A program made the position numbers and the translations under genes. This document shows, piece after piece, positions 28,315 to 38,204 of a stretch of 64,000 nucleotides of DNA. The notes beneath the pieces are model-generated. The model had not been told where the DNA came from, did no database searches, and saw nothing but the letters and a program-made list of their open reading frames with translations. Every line of letters starts with the position of its first letter. Within the stretch, counting starts at the first letter, position 1. Source of the stretch: Nonomuraea cypriaca (GTDB taxonomy: Bacteria > Actinomycetota > Actinomycetes > Streptosporangiales > Streptosporangiaceae); contig NZ_JADOGI010000006.1 of the NCBI RefSeq assembly GCF_015645445.1, positions 42,846 through 106,845 on the forward strand, given 5' to 3'.

Positions 28315-29709
28315 GTGACCACACCTGGGGACCCGAACGAGCCCCGCCCGGGGCAGGAACGCCGCTCTGAAGAGGACCGGCCCGGGGGGTCGCCGCGGCA
28401 TGCGCCCGAGCGGCCTGGCGAGGGTGTGCCGGATCAGGCTGAAGAGGAGCGCAGGCCCGAGATCCGCCCGTACGAGAGCGGGCCGACGGGCGGCGACCAG
28501 ACACCGGAGGAGTGGTCCGCGGGCGGCCCGCCCGGCGCCGGCCCCACCGGCGGCACGGCCCCTCCCACCGGCGCAGGAGAGCCCCAGGGTGAGCCCCACG
28601 GGCCCCACGGCGGGCCCCGGGGTGAGTTCCAGGGCGGGTCCCAAGGCGAGCCCCATGACGGGTCCCGAGGTGATTTCCAGGGGGAGTATCGAGGTCAGGG
28701 AGAGCCTCGGGGCGGGGGAGAGTCCGAGGGCGAGGGGGAGTCCGAGGGCGAGGAGCCGATCGCGCCCGCGCCGCCCGTGGCCCCGCGCCCCGACGTGCCT
28801 CCGACGCACGAGCCCAGACCGGCGGCCGAGCCCAGGCACCCGGACCTGCCCACCGCCCCCGAGGTCCCGGAGCCGGCGGAGGGCCCCGAGCCACCGGACC
28901 CGGCAAGAACGCCTGAGAGGGCGGAGCCGGAGGGTGAGGATGCGGAGGCGACGCAGGCCTTTCCGATCCCGGGTGCCACACCGTCGTATCCGGGGTGGGC
29001 GGGGGCCCCGGCAGAGGAGGAGCCGCCGCCGCGGCAGCCGTCCCGGTACGACCAGGGCGACCAGCCCTTCTTCACGCCGCCGGGCCAGGGCGGCCCGCCC
29101 CGCGAACCCGAAGGCCCCCCGTACGGGCGTCCTGAAGGCCCCCCGTACGGGCGTCCTGAAGGCCCTCCGTACGGGCGTCCTGAAGGCCCTCCGTACGGGC
29201 GTCCTGAAGGCCCTCCGTACGGGCGTCCTGAAGGCCCTCCGTACGGGCGTCCTGAAGGCCCTCCGTACGGGCGTCCTTCCCAGGAGCAGCCCACCGTGCC
29301 GGGCACCACCCCGTCCAGCCCGTACGGCGGTCCGCCCGGCTACGGCCCGCCGCCCCCCGGATACGGATACGGCGGACCAGGCGCCCCCTACGGCGCGGAG
29401 CGGCCAGGCAGCGGCCTGGCCACGGCCTCGCTGGTTCTCGGCGTGGCCAGCCCGTTCCTGGTGTTCGTCTGCTTCACGGGCCTGATCACCGCCATCCTGT
29501 CGATCGTCTTCGGCTGCGTGGCGCTCGCCAAGCGCGCGGGCAAGGGCCGCGCCATCGCCGGCATCGTGATCAGCGTCCTGTCGCTGATCCTGTTCGCGAT
29601 CGTGGCCGTCTGGTTCTGGAACGTGGTCCAGGCATGCGGCCACCTTCCTCCCCAGCTCGCCGACCAGTGCTTCGAGCAGCAGTTTCCCTGGATGAGGGCG
29701 GGCAGCTAG
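28315..29709 (+). CDS. Proline-rich DUF4190 membrane protein
   Basis: 464 aa. The long N-terminal two-thirds is disordered, acidic and Pro/Gly/Glu-rich, with a Gly/Glu region and seven PEGPPYGR repeats. Two membrane helices close the protein ([19 protein letters not shown] and [20 protein letters not shown]), matching the DUF4190 pattern. GTG 28315 is preceded by GGGAG. The disordered arm is probably cytoplasmic, but topology is uncertain. Function unknown; divergent from purF. Confidence 0.85.
   Translation: MTTPGDPNEPRPGQERRSEEDRPGGSPRHAPERPGEGVPDQAEEERRPEIRPYESGPTGGDQTPEEWSAGGPPGAGPTGGTAPPTGAGEPQGEPHGPHGGPRGEFQGGSQGEPHDGSRGDFQGEYRGQGEPRGGGESEGEGESEGEEPIAPAPPVAPRPDVPPTHEPRPAAEPRHPDLPTAPEVPEPAEGPEPPDPARTPERAEPEGEDAEATQAFPIPGATPSYPGWAGAPAEEEPPPRQPSRYDQGDQPFFTPPGQGGPPREPEGPPYGRPEGPPYGRPEGPPYGRPEGPPYGRPEGPPYGRPEGPPYGRPEGPPYGRPSQEQPTVPGTTPSSPYGGPPGYGPPPPGYGYGGPGAPYGAERPGSGLATASLVLGVASPFLVFVCFTGLITAILSIVFGCVALAKRAGKGRAIAGIVISVLSLILFAIVAVWFWNVVQACGHLPPQLADQCFEQQFPWMRAGS
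29107..29274 (+). repeat. Seven in-frame 24-bp repeats encoding PEGPPYGR
   Basis: Units are in phase with the codons. The first two read GGCCCCCCG and the last five GGCCCTCCG at the same site, so the array expanded recently in two steps. Confidence 0.95.
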
Positions 29710-30143
29710 AGCGGCAGGTGCGCTGACAGGTCGGCGCGGGAGCCGCTGGCGGAAACCGCGCCCTTGGCCATCGCCTCGGCCCAGGTGAGGCGGCCGAGCG
29801 CAAGCTCTATCCAGGTGCGGGCATCGGTCTCGATGACGTTGGGCGGCGTGCCGCGGGTGTGCCGGGGGCCGGCCACGGCCTGGACGGCGGCGTACGGCGG
29901 AACGCGTACCTCGACGGTCCTGCCGGGCGCGGCGGTGGCGAGTTTGCCGAGCAGGTAGCGCACGGCCTGCCTGGCCGCGTCGCGCTCCGGGCTCAGCCCG
30001 CGGTCGTAGGCGGCCAGCACGGCCGAGACCAGCGCGTCCGGCAGCGCGGCGGACGGCCCGTCATAGGAGGGCTCGTCAAGGGCGACGAGTTGGCCGTCGA
30101 GAGCCGATTTCAGCTTTTCCTGGTCCAGCTTGCGTGGCGACAC
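29706..30143 (-). CDS. Sterol carrier family protein (SCP2-like)
   Basis: 145 aa from GTG 30143. C-terminal part has [45 protein letters not shown], typical of SCP-like proteins found beside purF in actinobacteria. It ends four bases inside the 3' end of the DUF4190 gene (convergent). A lipid or hydrophobic ligand is expected but unproven. Confidence 0.85.
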   Translation of the reverse strand: MSPRKLDQEKLKSALDGQLVALDEPSYDGPSAALPDALVSAVLAAYDRGLSPERDAARQAVRYLLGKLATAAPGRTVEVRVPPYAAVQAVAGPRHTRGTPPNVIETDARTWIELALGRLTWAEAMAKGAVSASGSRADLSAHLPL

Positions 30144-30166
30144 CCCACCATTGTCTCCCGGGGAGC

Positions 30167-30210
30167 GTTCATCGAGACGGAGGTCTTCGTTCACCTCAGG
30201 TTTCGCTGAT
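30167..30210 (+). promoter_or_regulatory. Probable PHO box upstream of phoX
   Basis: Three 11-base-phased units fit the PhoP direct-repeat pattern: GTTCATCGAGA at 30167, GTTCACCTCAG at 30189 and a weaker GTTTCGCTGAT at 30200. The unit between (30178) does not match. It lies 48 bases before the phoX start. The assignment is inference from motif and gene function. Confidence 0.5.
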
Positions 30211-30257
30211 GACCGTAGCGTCCCGGCCGTACAACCGCGCACTTTCATGGAGGACCC

Positions 30258-32318
30258 GTGGCGAACCCCGACGCCAGCCGGCGGCTGCTGCCGTTGCTTT
30301 CCACCCCGCACAAAGGCGGCCGTTCCGCGCTGACCTGTCAGTTCCGCTGCGGCAACGCGTGCTCGCACGACGTGGGCAACACCACCGCCAACGCCTACTT
30401 CGGCGACGTGGTGAAGGAGGCGCTGTCGCGCCGCGGCGTGCTGCGGGCCGGTGCGCTCGGGGCCGTCGTGGTTGGCGCCGGCGTGGCGGGAGCGGTGCCC
30501 GCGCTGGCCGACGAGCCCAAGGCCGCCGCTCGCGGCGGGCACGGCGGCGGTGGCGACCTCCGTTTCACCCCCGTGCCGCCGAACACCGACGACAAGTTGA
30601 GCATCCCGGACGGATACCGCTCCTCCGTGGTCGTGCGCTGGGGGGACCCGGTGCTGTCCGACGCACCGGCGTTCGACTTCGACAACCAGACCGCCGACGC
30701 CCAGAACAAGCAGTTCGGCTACAACTGTGACTTCGTGACCCTGTTCCCGATGGGCCGCGACCGCGGGCTGCTGTGGGTGAACCACGAGTACACCGACGAG
30801 AGCCTGATGTTCCGCGGCTACACGGGCGGGGCGGACGCGACCGAGGAGCAGATCCAGATCGCGCTGGCCGCGCACGGCGGCTCGGTCGTGGAGGTCGAGC
30901 GGGAGCGCGGCACCGGCGAGTGGAAGCTGGTCACTCATGGGCGCCGCCGCTACAACCGGCGCATCACCGCTCAGACCCCCATGAAGTTCACCGGTCCGGC
31001 CGCAGGCAGCGATCTGCTCAAGACAGACGCCGACCGCCAGGGGCTCAAGCCGGTCGGCATGCTGAACAACTGCGCGGGCGGCACCACGCCGTGGGGCACG
31101 GTGCTGACCGCCGAGGAGAACATCGACCAGTACTTCGTCAACGGCGACAAGGTGCCTGAGGCGCAGCGGCCGTACATCACCCGCTACACGATCACCACCG
31201 GCACCCCGGAGGACAGCCGTAGGTTCGACCGCGTCGAGGAGCGCTTCGACCTGGCCAAGCACCCCCAGGAGGCCAACAGGTTCGGGTGGATCGTGGAGAT
31301 CGACCCGTTCGATCCCGACTCGACGCCGGTCAAGCGCACCGCGCTGGGCCGCTTCAAGCACGAGGCCGCCAACACGACGCTGTCCCGCGACGGCCACCTG
31401 GTGGTGTACATGGGGGACGACGCGCAGTTCGAGTACATCTACAAGTTCGTCTCGAAGGAGCGCTACGTCCGGGGATTCGACCGGCACAACCGTGACCTGC
31501 TGGACGAGGGCACCCTGTACGTCGCCAAGTTCACCGGCGACAGCCCGAAGGGCCAGATCGACGGGTCGGGCAAGCTTCCCTCCGACCGCATGTTCGACGG
31601 CTCGGGCGAGTGGATCCCGCTGGTCTCGGGCGACAAGTCGTACGTGAAGGGCATGACCGCCGAGGAGGTCCTGGTCTACACGCGGGTGGCGGCCGACAAG
31701 GTGGGCGCGACCAAGATGGACCGCCCGGAGGACATGGAACGCAATCCGGTCACCGGCGGCGTGTACGTGGCACTGACCAACAACACCAACCGCACCAAGG
31801 CCCAGGTCGACGAGGCCAACCCGCGGACCGGTAACAAGCACGGCCACGTGCTGGAGATCGTCGAGCGCAAGAACGACGCGGCCGCGAAGACGTTCGCCTG
31901 GTCGATCCCGCTGGTCTGCGGCGACCCGAAGGACCCCGCCACCTACTTCGCCGGCTTCGACAAGACCAAGGTCTCGCCGATCTCGTGCCCGGACAACGTG
32001 ACGTTCGACCGCGACGGCAACCTGTGGATCTCCACGGACGGCAACCAGCTCGGCAGCCACGACGGCCTGTTCGTGATGCCCGTGCGCGGCAAGGATCGCG
32101 GCCACCTGCGCCAGTTCCTCACCGTCCCCACCGGCGCCGAGACCTGCGGGCCGCTGGTGGCCGAGGACCAGCTCAGCGTGTTCGTGGCGGTGCAGCACCC
32201 CGGCGAGGTCGACGGCGCCTCCCCGGAGAACCCGGCCAGCCGCTGGCCCGACGGCGACCAGCCGCGCCCTGCGGTCGCGGTGGTGTGGCACGAGAAGGGC
32301 AAGAAGATCGGCAGTTGA
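30258..32318 (+). CDS. phoX: PhoX family phosphatase, Tat-exported
   Basis: 686 aa from GTG 30258, with GGAGGACCC just upstream. A twin-arginine signal ([12 protein letters not shown]) sits about 55 residues in, behind a longer N-terminal stretch as is usual for PhoX. Family motifs include [55 protein letters not shown] and [20 protein letters not shown]. It is a Ca/Fe-dependent phosphomonoesterase released outside the cell, matching control by phosphate. Confidence 0.92.
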   Translation: MANPDASRRLLPLLSTPHKGGRSALTCQFRCGNACSHDVGNTTANAYFGDVVKEALSRRGVLRAGALGAVVVGAGVAGAVPALADEPKAAARGGHGGGGDLRFTPVPPNTDDKLSIPDGYRSSVVVRWGDPVLSDAPAFDFDNQTADAQNKQFGYNCDFVTLFPMGRDRGLLWVNHEYTDESLMFRGYTGGADATEEQIQIALAAHGGSVVEVERERGTGEWKLVTHGRRRYNRRITAQTPMKFTGPAAGSDLLKTDADRQGLKPVGMLNNCAGGTTPWGTVLTAEENIDQYFVNGDKVPEAQRPYITRYTITTGTPEDSRRFDRVEERFDLAKHPQEANRFGWIVEIDPFDPDSTPVKRTALGRFKHEAANTTLSRDGHLVVYMGDDAQFEYIYKFVSKERYVRGFDRHNRDLLDEGTLYVAKFTGDSPKGQIDGSGKLPSDRMFDGSGEWIPLVSGDKSYVKGMTAEEVLVYTRVAADKVGATKMDRPEDMERNPVTGGVYVALTNNTNRTKAQVDEANPRTGNKHGHVLEIVERKNDAAAKTFAWSIPLVCGDPKDPATYFAGFDKTKVSPISCPDNVTFDRDGNLWISTDGNQLGSHDGLFVMPVRGKDRGHLRQFLTVPTGAETCGPLVAEDQLSVFVAVQHPGEVDGASPENPASRWPDGDQPRPAVAVVWHEKGKKIGS

Positions 32319-32353
32319 CCTAAAGTTAACTTGAGGATCTAGCCTTCCATGCC

Positions 32354-34231
32354 ATGAGCATGGAAATGACCGCCTGGCATCAGCTGTATTCGATGAACAA
32401 CCGGCCGGAGCGTCGCCCTCTCACCAGGGCGACGCTCCGCCGTATCGGTGCCTTCGCGCGGCCGCACCGCCGCAGGCTGACGCTGTTCATGCTGCTCGGC
32501 GTGGTGATGGCGGGCTTGGCCGTGGCGTCTCCGCTGCTCGCGGGCCGGGTGGTCGACGCGATCTTCAACGCGGAGCCGCTGGACGTGGTGGTCACGGTGG
32601 CGCTGACGATCGCGGGGCTGGCCGTCGCGGAGGCTGGGCTCGGGCTGGTCAACAGGTGGTTGTCCGCCGGGCTCGGGGAGAGCCTGATCCTGGACCTGCG
32701 TACGGCCGTCTTCGACCACGTACAGCGGATGCCGATCGCGTTCTTCACCAGGACGCGCACGGGCGCGCTCGTCAGCCGGCTGAACAACGACGTGATCGGT
32801 GCGCAGCGGGCCTTCACCGACACGTTGTCCGGCGTGGTCGGCAACATCGTGACACTCCTGCTGACGCTCACCGCGATGATCGGCATCTCGTGGCAGATCA
32901 CGCTGCTCGCGCTGCTGCTGTTGCCGGTGTTCATGCTGCCCGCGCGGCGGATGGGCACCAGGATCGCCAGGCTGCGCCGGGAGGCCGCCGACCACAACGC
33001 GGCCATGGGAACGCAGATGACCGAGCGCTTCTCGGCGCCGGGCGCGACGCTGGTGAAGCTGTTCGGCCGGCCCGCGCGGGAGTCGGCAGAGTTCGCGAGC
33101 CGGGCCAGGCGGGTGCGTGACATCGGCGTACGCTCCGCCATGACCCAGTCGGCCTTCGTCACCGCGCTGACCCTGGTGTCCGCGCTGGCCCTGGCGCTCG
33201 TGTACGGCCTCGGCGGCTTCTACGCCCTGCGCGGCCAACTCGCCCCCGGCGCGCTGGTGTCGATGGCCATGCTCCTCACCCGCCTGTACGCCCCTCTGAC
33301 CGCGCTGGCCAGCGCCCGCGTGGACGTGATGAGCGCGGTCGTCAGCTTCGAGCGCGTCTTCGAGGTGCTCGACCTCAAGCCGCTCATCCAGGAGAAGCCC
33401 GACGCCCGCGAGGTGCCCGACGGGCCGGTGACGGTCGAGTTCGACGACGTGCGCTTCGCCTACCCGTCGGCCGACAAGGTCTCACTCGCCTCGCTGGAGG
33501 AGGTCGCCACGCTCGACTCGCGCGGCGGCGTCGAGGTGCTGCACGGCGTCTCGTTCCGTGCCGAGCCCGGCCAGATGGTGGCGCTGGTGGGCTCGTCCGG
33601 CGCCGGCAAGTCCACGATCGCGCAGCTCCTGCCCAGGCTGTACGACGTCGACTCAGGCGCGGTACGCCTCGGCGGCGTCGACGTACGCGACCTGACCGCC
33701 GACTCCATCCGCGACACGCTCGGCATGGTCACCCAGGACGGCCACCTGTTCCACGACACGATCCGGGCCAACCTGCTGCTGGCCAGGCCGGAGGCGACCG
33801 AGGAGGAGATCTGGGACGCGCTCACCAGGGCCAGGCTGGCGGTCCTGATCGAGTCGCTGCCCGACGGGCTCGACACCGTGGTCGGCGAACGCGGCTACCG
33901 GCTCTCAGGCGGCGAGCGCCAGCGGCTCACCATCGCCAGGCTGCTGCTGGCCAGGCCCAGGGTGGTGATCCTGGACGAGGCCACGGCGGCGCTCGACTCG
34001 ACCTCCGAGGCGGCCGTGCAGGCGGCGCTCGGCGAGGCGCTCGAAGGCAGGACCGCCGTGGTGATCGCGCATCGCCTGTCCACGATCCGGGCGGCCGACC
34101 TGATCCTGGTGATCGAGGACGGCGTGGTGGCCGAGCGCGGCACGCACGCCGGCCTCCTCGCCGCCGGCGGCCGCTACGAGGAGCTGTACCGCACTCAGTT
34201 CGAAGACCGTGTTTATGGCCTCACTTCGTGA
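32354..34231 (+). CDS. ABC exporter, fused permease and ATPase
   Basis: 625 aa. An N-terminal six-helix permease domain (about 30-330) is followed by an ATPase domain with Walker [11 protein letters not shown], signature [15 protein letters not shown] and Walker [14 protein letters not shown]. It works as a homodimer or with a partner; no partner gene is adjacent. Substrate unknown, probably a drug or lipid-like compound. The stop lies inside a hairpin of the repeat at 34218. Confidence 0.93.
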   Translation: MSMEMTAWHQLYSMNNRPERRPLTRATLRRIGAFARPHRRRLTLFMLLGVVMAGLAVASPLLAGRVVDAIFNAEPLDVVVTVALTIAGLAVAEAGLGLVNRWLSAGLGESLILDLRTAVFDHVQRMPIAFFTRTRTGALVSRLNNDVIGAQRAFTDTLSGVVGNIVTLLLTLTAMIGISWQITLLALLLLPVFMLPARRMGTRIARLRREAADHNAAMGTQMTERFSAPGATLVKLFGRPARESAEFASRARRVRDIGVRSAMTQSAFVTALTLVSALALALVYGLGGFYALRGQLAPGALVSMAMLLTRLYAPLTALASARVDVMSAVVSFERVFEVLDLKPLIQEKPDAREVPDGPVTVEFDDVRFAYPSADKVSLASLEEVATLDSRGGVEVLHGVSFRAEPGQMVALVGSSGAGKSTIAQLLPRLYDVDSGAVRLGGVDVRDLTADSIRDTLGMVTQDGHLFHDTIRANLLLARPEATEEEIWDALTRARLAVLIESLPDGLDTVVGERGYRLSGGERQRLTIARLLLARPRVVILDEATAALDSTSEAAVQAALGEALEGRTAVVIAHRLSTIRAADLILVIEDGVVAERGTHAGLLAAGGRYEELYRTQFEDRVYGLTS

Positions 34232-34402
34232 GGCGGGCTCGTCCGCCCTATGCCGCCGTCTTCCCCCGCTCTGGTCGCTTCGCTCCCGCCGCTCCTCCAG
34301 ACGACGGCGCTCCCTCGCAGGTCAAAAGTATGCCTCGCTTCGCGAGGCGGGCTCGGTCGCTTCGCTCCCGCCGCTCCTCCAGATGACGGCGCTTCCTCGC
34401 AG
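34218..34402. repeat. Imperfect duplicated element with two hairpins
   Basis: Two copies of a GCCTCRCTTCGYGAGGCGGGCTCG hairpin block (34218 and 34332) and two copies of a roughly 49-base GGTCGCTTCGCTCCCGCCGCTCCTCCAG block (34273 and 34355). The first copy is split by about 30 bases of other sequence. The first hairpin holds the ABC transporter stop, and the second copy encodes the last 27 residues of the MFS protein. Confidence 0.85.
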
Positions 34403-35740
34403 GGAGTAGAGGGCGACCGGGATTCCGGCGAGTACCACGAACGCCACGACGACCAGTGTGAACTGGTAGCCGTCGAGGAAGGCGAGGAGCGGCGGCTGGG
34501 TGCTGGCGCTCTGCCTGGAGGTCAGCAGCGCGCCCAGCACGGTGATGCCGAGCAGGCCGAACACCTCACGCGAGACGTTCAGCACGCCCGAGGCCACGCC
34601 TGACCGGTCCTTCGGCATGCCGCTGAGCACCGCGGCCGTCAGGGGGACCAGCATGCCGCCGCCGAGGCCGTACAGGAGGAGCCAGGGCGCCACGTCCGCG
34701 TAGTCGCCGCCGGCGCCGACGCGGGAGATGAGGTAGATCGCCGCGGCCATCAGCGCCATCCCGAGCGCCACCGTGCGGCCGATGCCGAGCGCCGCGCTGA
34801 TCCGCTGCGACTGGACCGCGACCACGGCCATGACCAGGGCCATCGGCACGAACGCGGCGCCGGCCTCGGTGGGGGAGAAGCCGAGCACATTCTGCAGCCA
34901 GAGGGCGCTGAAGAAGTAGATGCCGAACACGCCGAACGACCAGATGCCGCTGGTGATCAGTCCGCCGGTGAACGTCCTGGACCTGAACAGCGACATCACG
35001 ATCATCGGCTCGGCGGCCCGCGACTCGGCCAGCACGAACGCGACGGCCGCCGCCGCGAACACGCCGAAGGCGGCCAGGATCTCCGGTGAGGTCCATCCGG
35101 CGGCCTCGCCTTCGATGAGCCCGTAGGTCAGGGCGAACAGGGCGGAGGTGGCCAGGCCGGGCAGGTCGAGGCTGTGGCGTACGCGCTCGAAGGCGGGCCT
35201 GACCGCCCACAGCGCGAGCCCGAACGTCACCAGCCCGACCGGCACGTTGATCAGGTAGATCCACCCCCAGTGCAGGTTCTCGCTGATGAACCCGCCCGCG
35301 GCCGGGCCGAGCGCCATGGAGAGCGCCCCCGTGGCGCTCCAGATGCCCACGGCCCGGCCGCGCTCGCCGGGGTCGGGGAAGATCTGGCCGATCAGCGCCA
35401 GCGCGGTGGGCGTGAGCAGCGCCGCGCCCACCCCCTGAGTGGCGCGCGCCGCGATCAGCGCCCCACCGGTCGTGGCCAGCCCGGCCGCGAGCGAGGAGAG
35501 CGTGAAGATCGTCAGGCCGGTCAGGAACACCCGGCGGGCGCCGTAGACGTCCGCGAGCCTGCCGCCGGCCAGCATCAGCCCGGCGAAGACCAGGATGTAC
35601 GAGCTCACGATCCACTCCAGCCCGGAGATCGTCAGTCCGAGCTCCCGCTGGATCGTGGGCAATGCGACGTTCCCCACGTTGTTATCCAAATAGGTCATGA
35701 AGGTGCCCAAGGTCACCGCACCCAGCGCCCACCATCGCAC
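34322..35740 (-). CDS. MFS transporter, DHA2 (14-TM) drug-efflux type
   Basis: 472 aa with about 14 membrane helices, beginning TLGTFMTYLDNNVGNVALPTIQ and LTISGLEWIVSSYIL, the DHA2 signature. Loop motif FLNGLADVYGARRVF-like text is present as GGRLADVYGARRVFL. It is probably an H+-coupled exporter of drugs. GTG start with AGGAGG just upstream. The C-terminal 27 residues come from the repeat element. A divergent TetR gene with shared operators controls it by inference. Confidence 0.92.
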   Translation of the reverse strand: MRWWALGAVTLGTFMTYLDNNVGNVALPTIQRELGLTISGLEWIVSSYILVFAGLMLAGGRLADVYGARRVFLTGLTIFTLSSLAAGLATTGGALIAARATQGVGAALLTPTALALIGQIFPDPGERGRAVGIWSATGALSMALGPAAGGFISENLHWGWIYLINVPVGLVTFGLALWAVRPAFERVRHSLDLPGLATSALFALTYGLIEGEAAGWTSPEILAAFGVFAAAAVAFVLAESRAAEPMIVMSLFRSRTFTGGLITSGIWSFGVFGIYFFSALWLQNVLGFSPTEAGAAFVPMALVMAVVAVQSQRISAALGIGRTVALGMALMAAAIYLISRVGAGGDYADVAPWLLLYGLGGGMLVPLTAAVLSGMPKDRSGVASGVLNVSREVFGLLGITVLGALLTSRQSASTQPPLLAFLDGYQFTLVVVAFVVLAGIPVALYSLRGSAVIWRSGGSEATEPASRSEAYF

Positions 35741-35751
35741 GACATTTCCTC

Positions 35752-35800
35752 CTATACGCTGTACTTGTACGGCGTATAGTTCAACTCGTACGTCGTATAG
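35752..35800. promoter_or_regulatory. TetR operators in the mfs-tetR divergent promoter
   Basis: An almost perfect inverted repeat CTATACGCTGTAC / GTACGGCGTATAG (35752-35779; one mismatch) is followed by a third half-site GTACGTCGTATAG at 35788. These lie on both promoters, over the mfs ribosome binding site. TATAGT at 35796 fits a -10 for tetR. Confidence 0.6.
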
Positions 35801-35812
35801 TTGTCAACCGTG

Positions 35813-36457
35813 ATGGGAAAACTGACCGCGCGGGCGATCGCGGAGCGGGCCCTGGAGATCGGCGACGCCGAAGGGCTCGACGCGCTCACGATCCGCCGCC
35901 TGGCCACGGACCTGGGCGTGACCCCGATGGCTCTCTACTGGCACTACAAGAACAAGGAGCAACTGCTCATCGGCATGGCCGACCACCTGATCGCCGGCTT
36001 CGCGCCCAAGCCGGCCGACGACCGCCCGTGGCAGGAGCAACTCCGCGACCTGACCGAGGGCCTGATCAGGACGCTGCGCAGCCACCCCTGCGCCAAGGAC
36101 GTCCTCGAGCAGATCGACCCCGTCGCGGTCCCGCACTTCCTGGTCGTCTGGGACCAGGCGCTGCGACTGGCCCGCACGGCCGGGTTCGGGGTCGAGGAGT
36201 GCTGCCTGATCACGAAATACCTGCTGCAGAGCGCCATCGCCATCGCCGACGCCCCTGGCCGCCTCCCTGCGGACGCGGACGCAGCCCAGGCGGCCAGGGG
36301 CAAACGGCTGGCGCTGCAGTCACTGCCCGTCGAGCAGTATCCACACCTGGTGGAGATGGCCGGCCCGATGGCCGGGGGAATGGACCCTGCCCTCTACGAC
36401 ACGTTCGGCGTCGACCTGGTCCTGGGCGGCATAGAGGCCCTGGCGGCCAGGCGCTAG
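35813..36457 (+). CDS. TetR family regulator (TetR_C type)
   Basis: 214 aa from ATG 35813; GTG 35810 is equally possible, and no ribosome binding site is seen, so the mRNA may be leaderless with TATAGT at 35796 as -10. HTH reads DALTIRRLATDLGVTPMALYWHYKNKEQL in two parts, followed by the tetracycline-repressor-like C-terminal domain. Divergent from the MFS pump, with palindromic operators between; likely an efflux-pump repressor. Confidence 0.9.
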   Translation: MGKLTARAIAERALEIGDAEGLDALTIRRLATDLGVTPMALYWHYKNKEQLLIGMADHLIAGFAPKPADDRPWQEQLRDLTEGLIRTLRSHPCAKDVLEQIDPVAVPHFLVVWDQALRLARTAGFGVEECCLITKYLLQSAIAIADAPGRLPADADAAQAARGKRLALQSLPVEQYPHLVEMAGPMAGGMDPALYDTFGVDLVLGGIEALAARR

Positions 36458-36467
36458 AGTCCTGATC

Positions 36468-37214
36468 ATGTCCTTCGAGCTGATCTGCGAGATCGAACCC
36501 CCCACCAAGCCGGATTTGAAGCACGTACGCCACCAGATCGGCACGATGAGCAAGATCGCCCACTCGTTCCTCATCCCCGACAACCACATCGGCCGCGCGA
36601 CGGTGTCGAGTGTGGCCGTGGCGCACGAGGTCGAGGCCATGGGCGGGCGCGGCATCGCCTGCCTCAACTCCCGTGACCGCAACCTGCTCGGCTTCCGCCG
36701 CGACCTGCTGACAGCGGCGGCGTACGGCGTGGACCAGTTCCTGTTCGTCTACGGCGACAAGCCGACGAGCGGCAACCGGACGAGCGACCTCACGGTGCGC
36801 TCGATGATCGAGGAGGCGCGGCAGTTCTCCCCGGACCTCCGCGTGGGCGCCGCGGCCGGCCTGCGTGCGGTGCCGGCCTGGAAACGCGCGGCCGACTTCC
36901 TGTTCACCCAGGTCAGCTTCTCACTGGAGGCGCAGTTGCGCTGGCGCGAGGCCAACCCGGTGGACGTGCCGGTCTACGCCGGGGTCATGGTCCTGGCCAG
37001 CGAGCGCCACGCCCGCCTCCTGGCCGCCGCCATCCCGGACATCGACCTGCCAGGCGACCTGGTCGCGCGGGTGGCCGGGGACCGCATGGCGGGCGTGGAG
37101 GCGGCCTGCGAGCAGGTCCTCGCCCTCCGCGACTCAGGCGCCTTCGCCGGCGTCCACCTCATCCCCGTCACCCGCTACCGCGACGTCGAATCCCGCCTCG
37201 CCACCGCCCTCTGA
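36468..37214 (+). CDS. Methylenetetrahydrofolate reductase-like protein
   Basis: 248 aa. TIM-barrel sequence of the MTHFR family: FELICEIEPPTKPDLKHV, FLIPDNHIGRATVSS, VDQFLFVYGDKP. It is shorter than MetF and has a QVSFSLEAQLRWRE segment. It may reduce methylene-tetrahydrofolate or bind a related F420/FAD cofactor; the exact reaction is not certain. The 3' end overlaps the broken MFS gene on the other strand by 40 bases. Confidence 0.75.
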   Translation: MSFELICEIEPPTKPDLKHVRHQIGTMSKIAHSFLIPDNHIGRATVSSVAVAHEVEAMGGRGIACLNSRDRNLLGFRRDLLTAAAYGVDQFLFVYGDKPTSGNRTSDLTVRSMIEEARQFSPDLRVGAAAGLRAVPAWKRAADFLFTQVSFSLEAQLRWREANPVDVPVYAGVMVLASERHARLLAAAIPDIDLPGDLVARVAGDRMAGVEAACEQVLALRDSGAFAGVHLIPVTRYRDVESRLATAL

Positions 37215-38168
37215 GGCCGGGCCAGGGCCGCGAGGGCGGCGCCGGCCAAGGCGACGGCGAAGAGGAAGGCGTACGTGTGCTGGAAGCCGTTCATGAGTTG
37301 GCCCACGGCGATCGGGGAGAGGTCGGAGAGGGTGCCGGCGTAGACCTGGGTGCGCAGTCCGGGTCCCACCGAGCTGGTCAGGACGCTGAGTGACAGGCCG
37401 ACGCTGATCACGATGCCGACGTTCATGATCATGACGCGGAAGCCGTTGATCACCCCCAGGCTGTCGCTCGGCAGGGCGCGCATGACCTGTGTGGTGTTGC
37501 CGGTCAGGAACGTTCCGCTGCCGCAGCCGGTCACGAACAGGCCGATCGCGGTCACCCAGTACGGCGTTCCAGGATCGGTCGTGAACATCAGGGTCCCGAG
37601 CCCCGCCGCGCTCAGGGTCGCGCCGCCGATGGACAGCACGTACGGCGAGACCCACCGCCCCAGCAGGCCGGTGATCGGCGAGGCCAGGCCGATCCCGACC
37701 GGCACGGGTAACACGCTGACCCCCGCCTCGAACACGTCGAGCCCCCTGGCCGCCTGGAAATAGAGCGCCACCACCAGGATCAGCGCCGAGCGCGCCAGCG
37801 CGTTGCAGAACGACGCCAGGTTGGCGTAGGTCAGCAGCCGGTTCGCGAACAGCCGCAGGTCAAGCACCGGGTTCGAGGAGCGGCGCGCGGCCGGCACGAT
37901 CAACGGCAGCAGCACCACGAAGACTGCCGCCCCGGTCAGCACCACCGGGCTCGACAACCCGCCTGAGCCCGCCTCCGACACCGCGAGCAGCAGCGCCGAC
38001 AGCGCCGCGAACAGCAGCACGTTGCCCAGCGCGTCCACCGGCTGCCGCGGACAGCGTGCTGCCGGCGATGCCGATGAGGATGAGCCCCAGGCTGGTGACC
38101 GAGCACACGCGCCAGGCATAGCGGAGGCGGCTGTCATCGTGGGGGGTGACCGCGACCATGCCGTCCAC
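37175..38168 (-). pseudogene. MFS transporter broken by an internal deletion
   Basis: The 5' end codes for the first helix of an MFS pump (AWRVCSVTSLGLILIGIAG STLS). At about 38040-38060 homology jumps, in another frame, to the middle of the protein (PRQPVDALGNVLLFAALSA) and then runs to the end. Roughly 150-190 residues are missing and the frame is shifted. The C-terminal half still reads cleanly (about 290 residues), so the deletion may be recent. Confidence 0.75.
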
Positions 38169-38172
38169 TATG

Positions 38173-38187
38173 ACGTACGGCGTACGT
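38173..38187. promoter_or_regulatory. Palindrome ACGTACG-G-CGTACGT
   Basis: Perfect 7-base arms with a one-base centre, 5 bases before the start of the broken MFS gene. It shares the GTACGGCGTA core with the TetR operator at 35767, so the same TetR may have bound both. Confidence 0.45.
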
Positions 38188-38204
38188 ACGATTTGTCCCA
38201 GGGG

